Below are positions 24,472-36,708 of a stretch of 64,000 nt of DNA, piece by piece; within the stretch, counting starts at the first letter, position 1, and the number at the start of each line of letters is the position of its first letter. The stretch is taken from assembly GCA_032622095.1 (NCBI GenBank), contig CP136068.1, positions 150,793,365 through 150,857,364 on the forward strand, read 5' to 3'. The position numbers and the translations under genes are program-made. The notes under the pieces were generated by a model. That model saw only the letters and a program-made list of their open reading frames with translations. It had not been told where the DNA came from and searched no databases. This DNA is from Siphonodentalium dalli. Taxonomy: Eukaryota; Mollusca; Scaphopoda; Gadilida; Siphonodentaliidae.

Positions 24472-26165
24472 GAAATCACCGGGGATTGTCGAACATGAAC
24501 GACTACTTGAGTATTCAGCACGTCCGGATTTGGCAAGAAATTTGTTTTGGTCTATAAACAGTGTTGTTACCCTGCACCTAAAACTCATCTACTCTGATTA
24601 CACAACCCACGACTTCACAAATATATCATTATGGTAGAACGGCGTGCTGTCAATTTCTTATCATCCACAACCAAAAATAATTGTTAGTTTAAGATATTAT
24701 CATTCTTGAAAGCAACACGTCTACATTCATTACAAGCTAAACAAGACATTTCGTCATATGTATACACTGTACTGTGAAATTGCGGTTTTCCGCTTTCCGT
24801 CAACGGATTTTCACAATGTTTGGTTTTCTAAAAACCGAGGATTCGAACTGTCCGAACTGAACTCCATCCGTTCATTTAAAGTTGAATAAGCAGTGGGAAA
24901 GACAGACACTCCTAGTTGATAATGAATTTAAGTATATAAATATAAATAATAAACAGCGGATTCAACGTGGTCATGGGTTTCGACCGCGATAAAAATTCAG
25001 CAAACTCTGCATGAACCCCTTCTGGGTTCATGCAGTTTGCTAATTTTTTCTCGCGGTCAAAATGCCATGACCACATTGAAACCGCCGTTCATTTCTTATA
25101 CGAACACATTGATCCCGGAAATCACCGGGGATTATCGGACACGAACGACTGCTTGAGTATTCAGCACGTCCGGATTTGGCAAGAAATTTGTTATGGTCTA
25201 TAATCAGTGGTGTTACCCTTCACGTCATCTCCTCTCCTCTGATTACACATCAATCGGGTCACACAGGCCACGAGATGTACAACATGCGGAGATCTCTCAC
25301 ATCACAACTATGTTACAATATAAAGACGACACTCTGTTTATAAGCCACAACTTTCGAAACATCGCGAACAATGGTGTTTGCTCATTTGTATAATTATCGT
25401 TTTTAGTTAGCAATTGAAATTGTGTTGTGCATATAGTGTTGCGACCGACGTAAAATCGTTTTATGGTGCGAGGTTCCTATTGGGTCTTCTCGCATGAGCA
25501 CCGTGGACCAAATAGTTGCACAATAGAATTATACTGCAGTCAATAGGAAATACCGCAGACAAATGCACAACCGAGCGACCATATAATACGTTTCGTGTTA
25601 CTAAGCGTTGATGTTCAAATAACCGCGCTACTCAGTAGAGTTTGATCATTTCCATTGCCGCTACAAATAATCCCCCTACCTCACAAATATATAATTATGA
25701 TAGAACGGCGTGTTGTCAATTTCTTATCCAGAGCCGAAACTTAATTGTTAGTTTAAGATATTATCATTCTTGAAATCAACACGTCTACATTCGTTACAAG
25801 CTAAACAAGACATTTCGTCATATGTGCATACTTTACTGTGAAATTGCGTTTATTCGCCCTCCGTCAACGGATTCTCACAATGTTTCGTTTTCTAAAAAGA
25901 GAGGATTCGAATTGTCCGAACTGAACTCCATGCGTTCATTTAAAGTTGAGTAAATATTGGAAAAGACAGACAAGCCTAGTTCATAATGAATTTAAGTATA
26001 TAAATATAAATAATGAACAGCGGATTCAACGTGGTCATGGGTTTTGACCGCGATAAAAATTCAGCAAACTCCGCATGAACCCCGTGCGGGGTTCATGTAA
26101 TTTTCTGAATTTTTCTCGTGGTCAAAATCGCATGACCAAATTGAAACCGTCGGTCATTTCTTATA
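24472..26165. repeat. Direct duplication in the centre of the giant fold-back
   Basis: Copy 1 (24472-25110) and copy 2 (25112-26165) share the start 'GGAAATCACCGGGGATT', the middle 'AGAACGGCGTG' and an end carrying a hairpin around 'GTTCATGCAGTTTGC'/'GCAAACTCTGCATGAAC'. Copy 2 has ~430 extra bases (about 25250-25680), or copy 1 lost them. No convincing coding frame. Confidence 0.75.
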
Positions 26166-28299
26166 TGGATCATTTTTAGGAGTATATCCGGTGTGCCTGC
26201 ATTGTGACTCATGGCTGTATGGTCATTTCTGGTGTGTACGGGTATAAATAAGTATGGCTGTATGGTCATGGGTCAGGTGTACGTGAACACAGTATGCGAC
26301 TCTTGTCATTCGTGTGGTGTTTATGTATATATGGAGTGACTGTGTGGTAATGGGTGGCTATCACTTTCCTCCATTTTACACAAACACCATCAAGATGGAG
26401 AACTCTCTGACATTACCGTTCTATTGATTAACATATCCTTGAGTTATTGTGGAAAGCAATAGACGCCCAAGGTTTCACATGTACAACCCCACCATTACCT
26501 CACAGTCACTCCATATGCACATAAACACCACACACATAACTACTAGATATATGCATATACAGCCCACCCATGACCATATATTCAATCTAGGTATACATAT
26601 ACACCTCACAAATGGCCATTCAGCCCTTCCCGATATACCAATACCCGCACACACGACCACGCACACCTTCCATACTTGCATATACACCTCACAAATTACA
26701 ATTCAGCAACTCAGTGTATACTCATAAACACCATCCATGTACAGCTACTAACTATACACCCACCACTGATAATACATCCACGACATATATAAATATACAT
26801 CCCATCCGTTACCAAAAGGGCACTCCCTATACACCCACCCGCTCACCAATGACCATCCAGCTTACTCCAAGTATGCATATATAGTCCAATCATGACCGTA
26901 CAGTTATTCCACGTACACCTATACCCATAACCAATAACTATAAACCACTCCCTATTTATCCACAAACTCCGTCCATGATCATAAAGACAGCACATGTATA
27001 CATATACACCCACATGTCACAATAGAGCCACACACGGTACACCTGTACATCCCACCCATTACAGTCACTCCATATATACACAAACAACACAGATTACCAT
27101 GTAGCTACTCTCGTATCAATACACCACATCAATGCCCATACAGCCATAACGTGTACACCCGTACTCGGTACAGACATCCATACACCCTTCAGTCACGCAA
27201 TGTATATCGAGTCACCTCACACATGACCATACAGCTACCCCTTGTATACATATACATCTCGCCGTGGACACCCATTCATGACCATATATTCACTCCATGT
27301 ATACCTATTAACACTATTCGTGGCTATACAATAACTCCCTGTATACCTATTCAACTCTCGTCATGGTCATACAGTAACTCACTGGCTGAATCTTGGCATC
27401 CACCATGTATCCAGTTGATTCTTTTGTATCCTAATGGTCCGCAATAGCCACATGTTATGGTTCATCTCAGTTCCGTCTTAAAGTTCTGCCCATTTCCTTT
27501 CAACAATATGGCCAGAATAAAAAAAGAGGTTTTCGGCAAAATTCCATACTGCAACTTTAAATGAATTTGTCATTCCCCGCACGCAACTGGAACAACCAGA
27601 ATAGAACATGTATTTGTCGGTTAATTGTCTAACACGTATAATAACCAAGTGAGTCACAAGTTGCTACCTTTTCAAAAAACGCAGAGAAGATGTTCGGGGT
27701 ATATGTAAAAATTTTACTTTTTAACAAATTTGGTTTCCATTTTGGAAGCCATCTTGAGCAATTTGGTCTATAAACACCGCAGTGTGACACATTTAAGATA
27801 GACCAAAACAATAAAACACCTTTCATACTAAAGATAGTACACACACACATTCGGATTTATATATTGGATGCGATGCCGTTTTCACATCTATCAAATAATT
27901 GGACTTAAGAGTAACTGATTGCTCTTAAGTGCAATTAGTTGTACGCAAATGTAATTCCAATTATCTTATGCATGTAATTGAATTGCATATAAACGGAATT
28001 GAATTACGCTTCACCTCAGTTATCGATACCAATAAACAAAACCTCCTTCGTTCATATATAATAGTCTACATGATGATTATCAGGTGAGATTTTGTTTTAC
28101 AAAACAAAACAACCAGCCCAACATGATTATTAGCCTGATTTTATATTGATAGTTGTGAAAGCTTGTTATGGCTATTGCGCTTAAAGATACGTATGGCTTT
28201 CGCGATGGGTATTGTTGTTAAAATTGTCACATCCGTTAAAACCACCATGGGCAGAAATAATATTCAATTATAGACAGCTTTTGTTCTTATACCAATCAT

Positions 28300-28835
28300 A
28301 AGTATCGCACACATGCCATGGCATTGTCAAGATCGTACGCAGTGTCAGTGAAAACAATTGCAAAATATGTGGTGTTTTAGGGGATGAATTCTATTTTGTT
28401 TTAGAATGTGACGAAATTAAAGACCTCCGAGAGAAATACATCCCACAATATTATTGGAAATATCTCGTTAAAGAGAAATTCCACGATTTACTCACTATAT
28501 TTAACGTAACAATACTAAAACGACTTTGCATATTTCTCAAACTTGCATTCAAACGGATAAAATAGTAATCTCACACGAAGGAAGCAGTGAAGCTGGGGGT
28601 ACAGAACATAATGGAAAGAGCTAGTATTTCCGTTATGTTGTGTAAATCCCGTTTCATTGTTAAAAAAAATGAAAATACTACTGCACTGAAATTATTCATC
28701 CAATTTTATATCCAGTGCCACTTAGCCAGTTCGGTAAAATTCACCTTTGTATATATGTATATATATTGTTGACTAATGTATGTTATATTCATAGTATGTA
28801 CCTGTCATATACCATGTGTTATTGGTGGAACAATA
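28300..28835 (+). mobile_element. 5'-truncated LINE 3' end
   Basis: An open stretch ending at TAG (about 28563) encodes a Cys-rich C-terminal tail (NCKICG, ECDEIKDLREKYIPQYYWKY, LCIFLKLAFKRIK) of the kind that ends reverse transcriptases of Jockey/CR1/L2-type LINEs. A ~270-base 3' UTR follows with TGTACCTGTCATATACCATG and a terminal 'AATAAATCAATCAA'. Only the last ~75 codons survive. It lies in intron 1, in the same orientation as the gene. Confidence 0.6.
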
Positions 28836-29474
28836 AATCAATCAAGTAAACAAAAGCCACTAAAGTGAACCTTGGTTAAACTCTATCATGTCGTCTACAA
28901 CATACCGTTATAGCGCTCGTAAATCCTCGCCACTCAATATGTTTGTGTTGAATGGGTCACAGTGAATCGATCTCTCAAAACATCACCATGGTATGTGCAA
29001 CTCTGTAACTTTTGCTCCGCAGATTTGCATAGAAATCACTATTCAATATGGGTCGCTTGACCTCTGCAAATAGACGAAAATATAACTATTTATACATGTA
29101 ATTAAGAGTATTTTATTTACACTTAAGTACAATTTATCGCCATATTCACATTTAAAAACAATTTGCACTTAAGTACAATTCGATATTTGCACTAAAGTCC
29201 AAATAAATCGATAATGTGAAAACGGCTTGCCAGGCATCTGCGGATGGTCCGTGTACATGCCCTGAGTAACAATAGCAGATATACCAAAATATCACACGAA
29301 ACCCCTGTTATATCATTTGAAAACCATTACATGTTTCCTTATCTCACTAGTATTGAAAAGGCGCGTGTTTCCCGGGCGGCGCGTGCAAATTAGGTGCATA
29401 TCACTTGGCATTTTAATGTGGCGCGCTAGTTTTAGGTTATTTTTTATTTATATATATTTTTTTACTCGATTTAG

Positions 29475-29708
29475 ATGCCTACGGTCGCGCCAACAGTTAC
29501 GGCTGTAATGACATCACTTCAGAACCCCCCAAAGATTGTCCGGCTCCGTTCACACTTGATAGAGGGACGGGAACCTGCTTTTATCTGCCTGCAGCAAGTG
29601 GTGAAGATCAAACAGAAGCTGCCGCTCGGTGCGCTCAGATCAATGCGCATCTGATGGTCGTCGATACTGTTAATAAAACGGATGTACTCGCGCCACTGAT
29701 GGACAATG
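29475..29708 (+). CDS. Lectin-like gene exon 2: N-terminal half of a C-type lectin domain
   Basis: The acceptor is a T-rich tract ending CGATTTAG (29474) and the donor is ACAATG|GTGAGT. The exon is 234 bases, phase 1 at both ends, hence 78 codons. After a short linker with one Cys (SYGCNDITSEPPKD) it reads CPAPFTLDRGTGTCFYLP, then EAAARC, then HLMVVD, which is the conserved opening of a C-type lectin domain: paired Cys, aromatic CYxL motif, Ala-rich helix with Cys, and the L-V strand. The normal second half (WIGL, the EPN/QPD sugar site, WND and the last two Cys) is not in this exon, and I could not find it before 39 kb. An internal alternative acceptor at 29522 would drop the linker and keep the phase. 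The domain call is confident; completeness is not. Confidence 0.75.
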
Positions 29709-29749
29709 GTGAGTTTATGAAAAAAAGTAGAGCTTTTTATGCATTTTAA

Positions 29750-30164
29750 CCCTTTACCCAACAGAACGGCAAAAAACGCCTAAATAAAGCTTCAACAGCC
29801 TAAAATATCATCGGTCTGTCTCAATAACACCATACAAATATGGATATCATTGGAACCGGTTCATTGACCACATTGTGATGGTTACAGTTATGCCCTGTGC
29901 CAATGCATTCTCTTATATATGCGAGTCGACCATAGGTCGCCTCGCATATATAAGATAATGCATTGGCCTAAACAAATCTTTATTTTAACACTTTTTACCA
30001 TTTTTTCTTACAATTTTATCATTTGTTTCTACATTCTTTGACAATTTTATCATTTTTAATATGTGTTAAGCCAATGCATTCTCTTATATATGCGAGGCGA
30101 CCTATGGTCGACTCGCATATATAAGAGAATGCATTGGCACAGGGCCGTTCTGTTGGGTAAAGGG
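29750..30164. mobile_element. piggyBac-like MITE, TTAA-flanked
   Basis: The 415-base element has perfect 20-base inverted ends 'CCCTTTACCCAACAGAACGG' and TTAA on both sides (29746-29749 and 30165-30168). It carries two copies of the 69-base hairpin (29899-29967 and 30070-30138) in opposite orientation to each other. It starts 41 bases after the donor of lectin exon 2. No transposase. Confidence 0.9.
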
Positions 30165-30309
30165 TTAAAAAAAATCAAAATCCTTAAAAGCAGCGTTGGC
30201 TGAGACCCTTCAAAACCGTATGAGTCGGACATACTAAGTAAATGAGGCAAGAGTATCACGATAACCAGCCTACGAGGAATTAACGTGGCTTTGTACTTTC
30301 GCCATTCAA

Positions 30310-30960
30310 ACTTTTGGAAGGGTAGTACCAGTTTTTTAAAGGGGGCATACGAGATTGTTATTAACCTTGTAAAATCTGTCTTCTCTATATAGCGAGGACA
30401 TTTTTTGCAAGGTAATATCAGTTTTACAAGGTGGATACCAGATTGTTAATACCCTTGTAAAACTGTCTTCTCTATATAGCGACATTTTTTGCAGGGTAAT
30501 ATCAGTTTTACAAGGTGGATACCAGATTGTTATTACCCTTGTAAAACGTGTCTTTTCTATATAACGACGACAATTTTTGTAGAGTAATATCAATTTTACA
30601 AGGTGGGATAAGAAATTTGTATTACCCTTGAAAAACCTGTCTTCTCTATATAGCGACATTTATTTGCAAGTAATATCAGTTTTACAAGGTGGATACCAGA
30701 TTGTTATCACACTTATAAAACTGACTTCCCTTTATAGCGACGACATTGTTTGCAGGGTAATGTTAGTTTTACAAAGTGGATACCAGATTGTTATTACCCT
30801 TGTAAAACTGTCTTCCTTATATAGCGACAGCATTTGCTGCAGAGAAATATATGTTTTACAAGGTGGATACCAGATTGTTACTACCTTTGTAAAACCTATA
30901 TGCTCTAATTTTAGCTGGGTAATATAAATGTTACAAGCGGGTACAAGGCTGATATCACAG
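30310..30960. repeat. 86-base tandem repeat, about 7-8 copies
   Basis: The phrases 'GGATACCAGATTGTTATTAC' and 'TATAGCGACATTTTTTGCAG' recur every 84-88 bases (30437, 30521, ~30609, 30695, 30782, 30869). The long open frames on both strands here come from the repeat and are not genes. Confidence 0.9.
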
Positions 30961-30966
30961 ACATGA

Positions 30967-33900
30967 TACCAAGGTATTCCCCGGTGCACACAAATTGTTT
31001 AATAAAATATTGGCAATTTACACTTTTTATCAGCAGTGGGGTAGTTCTTTGTTAACAATTGGCATTAATATCACAACCTGTACTGTTTCCAATCCTTAAA
31101 TGAATAATTATGAAATTTGGGGAATACGCCTGTATACAGTGGTATCTTCTTCTTCTATATCTATATTTGCGAATATCTGTCTGTCTGTCTGTCTGTCTGT
31201 GTTCTATAGAAATTCACAGGGGACCATCTAGATGATGCCAAATGGGTCTACTAGGAGTAGCTTTTTACGAGAAAGATAATGGTCGGGGTTAGAATTTTCT
31301 AAAGTGACGCCGTTGTTGTCAGGGGCAGAAAAGGGGGAGGGGCAGAAAAGGGGGAGGGGCAGGAAAAAAAATGTCGCCGATGGCCACCAAACTTATATGT
31401 AATAATCCCCATGATATGAGGAATCTAATGATGTGGTTTAAATATAACAAAAGTCACGCCGTTCGCGTCAGGGGTGCCCGGAAGGGGGAGGAGCAGATTT
31501 GTTTTCTGTCGCCGATTTCCACCAAACTTATATATATTCATCCCCATGATATGTAAAAACCAACGGTGTGGTTTAAAAGTGGCGTCGTTCGAGTCAGGGA
31601 TGCAAGGAAGGGGAGAGGGGCACCAAAATTGAAAAACTAATTTTAGCGCCGATCTCTACCAAATTGATAATTATTCTTCTTCATGATATAAGGAATCTAA
31701 TTGTGCGATTTAACAACGCCAAACCCATGATATGGAAAAACCAACGGTGTGGTTTAAAAGTGGCGTCGTTCGAGTCAGGGATGCATGAAGGGGAGAGGGG
31801 CACCAAAATTGAAAAACTAATTTTAGCGCCGATCTCCACCAAATTGATATATATTCTTCTTCATTATACAAGGAATCAAATTGTGCGCTTTAACAACGCC
31901 AAATTGATGTCTTTTGGTTGAGAGATTGGGAGGGGTGGGCACTTAATTTGATAATAATTAGTTTAGTCGCCGACTGCCATCACACTTATACAAAATAATC
32001 CCCATGATATGAGGAGTATAATGGTGTTGCTAATATCTGTCAATGTGGCCTCATTCGAGTCAGGATTGCATTGAAAGGGACAGGGGCACCAAAATTGATG
32101 CACATTTGTTTTGCGCCAATTTCCACCAAATTGATACACGTTCTTATCCAAGATACGAGGAATCTAATCGTGTGATTTAAAGACGCCATAGTGGTGCTGT
32201 TTGTTTGAGAGATGGTGGATGTGGATTGGTACCAAATTTGATAAAAAAATTGTTTAGTCGCCGATTATCACCAAACTTATAAGCAATCATCTCCATGATA
32301 TCAGGAGTATAATCGTGTGGTTTAAGGATGACATAAGTTGGGCCATTCGAGTCAGTGGTGTATAGAGATGAGAGGGACACAACACATTATAGCTATATGT
32401 TTAGTGCCGATTTCCACCAGATTGATACATATTCTTCTCTGTGATACACCAAATTTGTGACCTATGGGTGAGACATATGGGGACCTTAAATTTGATACGA
32501 ATTTGTATACTCGCCAATTTTCACCAGTTTCATATATATGCTTCTCTAATCTCTAATGAGTCTTAGTGTGTGCAGCTTGAGACTGAAATATAGGGACAGG
32601 AGGGTCACCAAGACTGATACAAAATATTTTTAGTACTAATTACCATCAAATTCAGACACGTTCTTCTCAAACGATACAATTAATCAAATCGTGCTGTCTG
32701 TCTGTCTGTCTGTGTGCGTTCTATATATAACTTCACGCGGTACAATCGAGATGGCACCAAGGCGTTCTAAGAGGGGTAACTGTTTACAAGGAAGATAACG
32801 GTGCGGGTAAAAACATTTTTAAATGACGCTGTTTGTGTCAGGGGAAGAAAAGGGGGAGGTTGGCAAAATTTAAAAAATAGTTTTGTCGCCGATTTCCACC
32901 AAACGAATACATAATCACCTTCGCAATATGGCGTTGTTCGAGTCAGCGTTGCATCAACAATTGATTTAATAAACTATTTTTAGCCCAAATTTCCACAAAA
33001 TTGATATATTATTCTTCTCTATGATAAGAGGAATATCATTGTGTGATTTAAAGACGTCAAATTGCTGTCGGTTGTGTGAGAGATATGGGTCATAACTATT
33101 CTCAGAATTTGTTTAGTTGCTGATTACCACCAAACATATATATAATCATCGCCAGTATACCATGCATCCATGAGTCTAATGGGAGTGGTTTAAATATGTC
33201 AAAAGAGACAAACGCTGGTAAAAATTTATTTGGCACCAATTTCCACCGAATTCATACACGTTTTTTCTAATGATATACCATGAATTAAATCACATTTGGT
33301 GTCGTTTGCATCGCGGATGGCGAGCGGATATGCACTTTCATTGATAAGATTGCTATTCGCCTTTATATACAGTCACCCAGGCCATCTCCATATCATTTTA
33401 AGTAGTTTTGGACGTTCACATTTCACAATCCCGACATATGGTGACCCACTTAAGTCACTTGAACAATTATATCTTCTTAACTGTCATATTTATATGGGAA
33501 TAGCAATCAGGGCATTCACAATATGAGCTAGCAAAAATAGATGCATAGAAGAAGCATTAAACGTATATTTATCATTCTATTGAAGAGATACATATCTTCG
33601 TGCAAACTGAGATACCCCGAACCATCAGAGGATTGCATATATATTATAACAAAATTGAGTCCGTTCCATTCAATACAGTTTCCACAAAAAAAGTTACAAT
33701 TTGTCAAGAGATATGGAAGGCCTGTTCAAAAATAGTGGTCACAGTGTGCAGTCAAATATAGTTTCTTCTGATATACAAGAACATGCAGTTAGTAGCATAA
33801 GACTTTTCAGGATCCTCCCAATACTGTACATGCATCTGACAAGGGTTTTATAACAGACTCCTCGACTGACATAAACAACTCAAAATCTCGCTCTGTGCCT

Positions 33901-35860
33901 GGCACATGTAGCTAATATTTATGCGCATCAACATTCGTTTAAACAGAGAATATTTAGCCAATATATAGCACCATGAACAGAGGAGCACCTGGAAATTTCT
34001 TTGAAACAACTGTATCTTCATGGAGTTAGCCAGGTGTCCTCGAGAACTTAGTCCAGCCCACTAAATTGATTGAAACATTTCAATATTGAAAACCCAATTA
34101 TCATCTGTTATCGAACTAATCTGTTTGTGATGTTCTTGTATCATATTATAACGTCTAATGTATACGCAGTTGTAAATAAATACATAATTCATTATTGTTG
34201 GAACAGATTAATCGCGACAAACACAATGACAATTGACAAGGCGAGCCATTACTTATATCCCATGACTGTAATAATCATGTTTTATGATGCTATTTGAATA
34301 TACAATTTTTGAGAAAACGTATAACACTTTTAATCAAGAGCATTCTCTATCCCCAACAAATATCCACAGCATACAGAGGGTTTCTCATCGCATTAAAGGC
34401 ACGTGCGGCCTTAATTGTCGAAAATATTCATATTTGTTCCAAACACGGTCAACAGAAAAACAGTAAAACGCATACAGTTCCGTTCATATATACCATGACC
34501 ATCACGTAGACCGCATGTTATCATAAAGATGATCTACTATATTTTACCTAAGCAAGAGCCTGATTGTGTTACAGAAGACAGCACAATGCTACTGGCTAAT
34601 CACACATAAATGGCATAAACGCTCTTTATTAGTTCCATATCAGGTATTCACCAACAAAGAACGCTCTTTATGTTTACCATCATAATATAAACAAACACCA
34701 GAAAAGTAACTTTTTACGCTTTTGTTTACATAACAATGGTCAAACATATGACCATAACATACTGTTTATGCGATATTTCTTATTTGTATACGGACAAAGT
34801 CTATCTACATTTTGATGTTCTTTCTGTTTGTGCGGTTTTTGACGGGTGGATATATTTTCACAGGATACCCACCGCCAAGGCCAACCGTGTCTTTAACCTG
34901 GGCAACGCCGGGTAACCCTGCTAGTAATCTATAATATTGTAGTGTGTAAAATTTTTAAATACCAATGCCAATTGTACCAATTTGTCCGCATTTATGTTAG
35001 TACCTGAATAAAAATAAACATAAATATCACACATTCACATCATACAAACCATAGAATAACAAAGTAAAACAATAACCATATGTATGCTGGTATACATTGG
35101 TATAATTTGAAAAATATCCAATCAGGAGAAATCAATGCCAATTCATTATTTCAAAGATACCGGTACACTGATATTATATTCTTAAGTAGAACCTCAATAG
35201 CATATAGTGCATTCTTACAACACTATGATGGCCAAGAAATATTTTATATTTATAGTATATTATGTGTATACCCTGGTATATGTGGTACCATGGTATACAC
35301 TTGTACACACAAATTGTTCAAACAAATATTTGCAATTTACACTTTTATCAGTAGTGCGCGTACCCTTGGCCTTAATGTCACATATAGTGTATTCTTTCTA
35401 ACCCTTATATGAATAATTATGAAACTTGGGGAATATGCCGGTATAAAGTGGTATAATTTATAATATTTTATTGTGTAAAATTTGAATCTACCAATGATAG
35501 TTGTCATTTTGTCAGCCTTTATGTTAGTACCTAAATAAAAATAAACGTAAATATCACACATTCACATCATACAAACCATAGAATAATAATGTAAAACAAT
35601 AAACATGTGTATGCTGGTATACCGTGATAATTTTTTTTTTAAATATCATAACAGCAGAATTCGATGCCAGTCCATGGTATACCCTGGTACACACAAAGTG
35701 TTCAATCAAATATTTGCAATTTAAACTTTTTATCAGTTGTTTGCTAGTCCTTAATTGAAAATTGGCCTTAATATCATATAGAATATTTTTATCAAAGCCT
35801 TGAATGAATATTTATGAAATTTAGGGAATTTGAAGTGATTAAATGAAGCCGACTCGTTAA
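30967..35860. repeat. ~525-base tandem unit, interrupted by a Helitron
   Basis: Three partial to full units can be followed: 30967-31144 continued at 34925-35265, then ~35265-35690, then ~35690-35830. Markers are 'ACACAAATTGTT', 'TTTGCAATTTACACTTTT', 'CACACATTCACATCATACAA' and 'TATGCTGGTATAC' (35083 and 35609). The Helitron at 31145-34924 interrupts the first unit. Confidence 0.8.
31145..34924 (+). mobile_element. Non-autonomous Helitron, 3.78 kb
   Basis: It starts TCTTCTTCTATATC and ends GGGCAACGCCGGGTAACCCT, then GCTAG. It lies exactly between A and T, with no target duplication: the neighbouring tandem unit has the uninterrupted 'GTGGTA|TAATTTATAATATT' at 35448-35467, against 'GTGGTA|...|TAATCTATAATATT' here. 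TC start, CTRR end and A/T insertion are the known Helitron rules. A GTCT microsatellite lies near the 5' end (31178-31200). The interior is a degenerate array of ~140-base units ('GTCGCCGATTTCCACCAAA', 'CCATGATATGAGGAATCTAA', 'GTTCGAGTCAGGGATGCA') with a second GTCT-headed block at 32694. No Rep/helicase frame. Open frames in it are fortuitous. Confidence 0.85.
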
Positions 35861-35893
35861 TATGTTTGAGAAAGAAAAATGTTGATAATATAA

Positions 35894-36708
35894 CGAATAT
35901 GACATTTGGAACTTATTCCCTATTCCTCATTTTGTATTCTCAACAATGTGTATTTCTGTCAACTTGACGGCATGGGTGGGTGTCCCGCCCCAAATACTCC
36001 ATATAAGCATCCCTAACCCAACCATTACCCCGGGGTACCGCCCCAGGGGGTGAACATGGGGTATGGACAATTTTCGAGAACGGTAAATATTTCGGCCAAT
36101 TTGACGACATGGGTGGTGGCCCGCCCCAACTACCCCTATAAACACCTCTGCTTGCAGTTCTCGGAAATGATCCATACCCCATTTGGTACCCCCGTGTGAT
36201 GGTGGGGGTAGGGTATTTATATTGTTATTTTGGGGCGGGCCATCCACCCATGCCGTTTTCGAACATTCTAAATTCTTACCGTTCTCGAAAATGGTCCATA
36301 CCCCATTTTTAACCCCGGGTGATGGGTGGGGTAGGTGTATTTCTATGGGGTTTTTTGGGCGATCCACTGACCAATGCCGTCAAATTGGCAGATATCCTTA
36401 CCATTCTCGAAATTATCCATACCCCATTTTACCCCCTCGGTGTGGTACCCCCGGGGTGATTGGTGGGGTGGGGGTGATTATATGGGGTATTACGAACGAG
36501 CCACACACCCATGCCGTCAAATTGGCCGAAATTTTTACCGTTCTCAAAAACGGTCCATACCCCAAAACTACCTCGGGGTGGTACCTCCGGGAGTAGGAAT
36601 GTTTCTATGGGGTATGTTGGGCCGGCCACCCACATATGCCGTCAAATTGACCGAAAGAGACATTTTTTAGCATAAGGAAGAGGGAATAAGTTCAAAATGT
36701 CATGTTCG
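35894..36708. mobile_element. Fold-back element with ~130-base repeat arms
   Basis: The left end 'CGAATATGACATTTGGAACT' pairs with the right end 'TTCAAAATGTCATGTTCG'. The inverted similarity then runs through 'TTATTCCCT' and 'GACGGCAT'. The arms are arrays of a GC-rich unit ('TGCCGTCAAATTGGC', 'ACGGTCCATACCCCA', 'GGGGTGGTACC') with starts at 36251, 36375, 36512 and 36637 on the right and inverse units 137 bases apart (35966, 36103) on the left. The orientation switches near 36170. There is no transposase, and the target duplication is not certain. Confidence 0.7.

Larger units (their letters stand above)
21738..27840. mobile_element. ~6.1 kb inverted-repeat (giant fold-back) structure
   Basis: The outer ~300 bases on the left (21738-22040: 'TATGAAAGGTGTTTATTG', 'TTGCTCAAGATGGCTTC', 'GTGACTCACTTGG'-type phrases, 'ACATGTTCTATTCTGGTTGT') recur as the reverse complement at about 27540-27840. 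Inside, a minisatellite (consensus like 'GAGGTGTATATGTATACAGG', then 'GAGTGACTGTATGGTCAT', ~40-50 bases) runs in one orientation at 22080-24170 and 26165-26350 and in the opposite orientation at 24375-24470 and 26450-27400. This makes a very large fold-back similar in plan to the 19494-20426 element. Target duplications were not found, so the exact ends are uncertain. Confidence 0.65.

Noticed and set aside
26449-27447. His/Thr/Ile-rich open frames ('YTHIHPT'-like)
   Set aside because: They reflect the GTATAC/CATACA minisatellite of the giant fold-back. The same pattern occurs on the opposite strand at 23088-23750.
30336-30989. Long open frames on both strands with repeated 'ILQGGYQIVIT'-like sequence
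   Set aside because: The repetition follows the 86-base DNA tandem unit on both strands. It is array-derived, not a repeat protein.
32694-32720. Separate Helitron start at the second GTCT microsatellite
   Set aside because: No second A|TC boundary or CTAG end could be fixed. It is more simply an internal duplication of the 31145-34924 element.
35927-36670. Pro/His-rich open frames on both strands
   Set aside because: They arise from the GC-rich ~130-base arms of a fold-back element and change with unit orientation.
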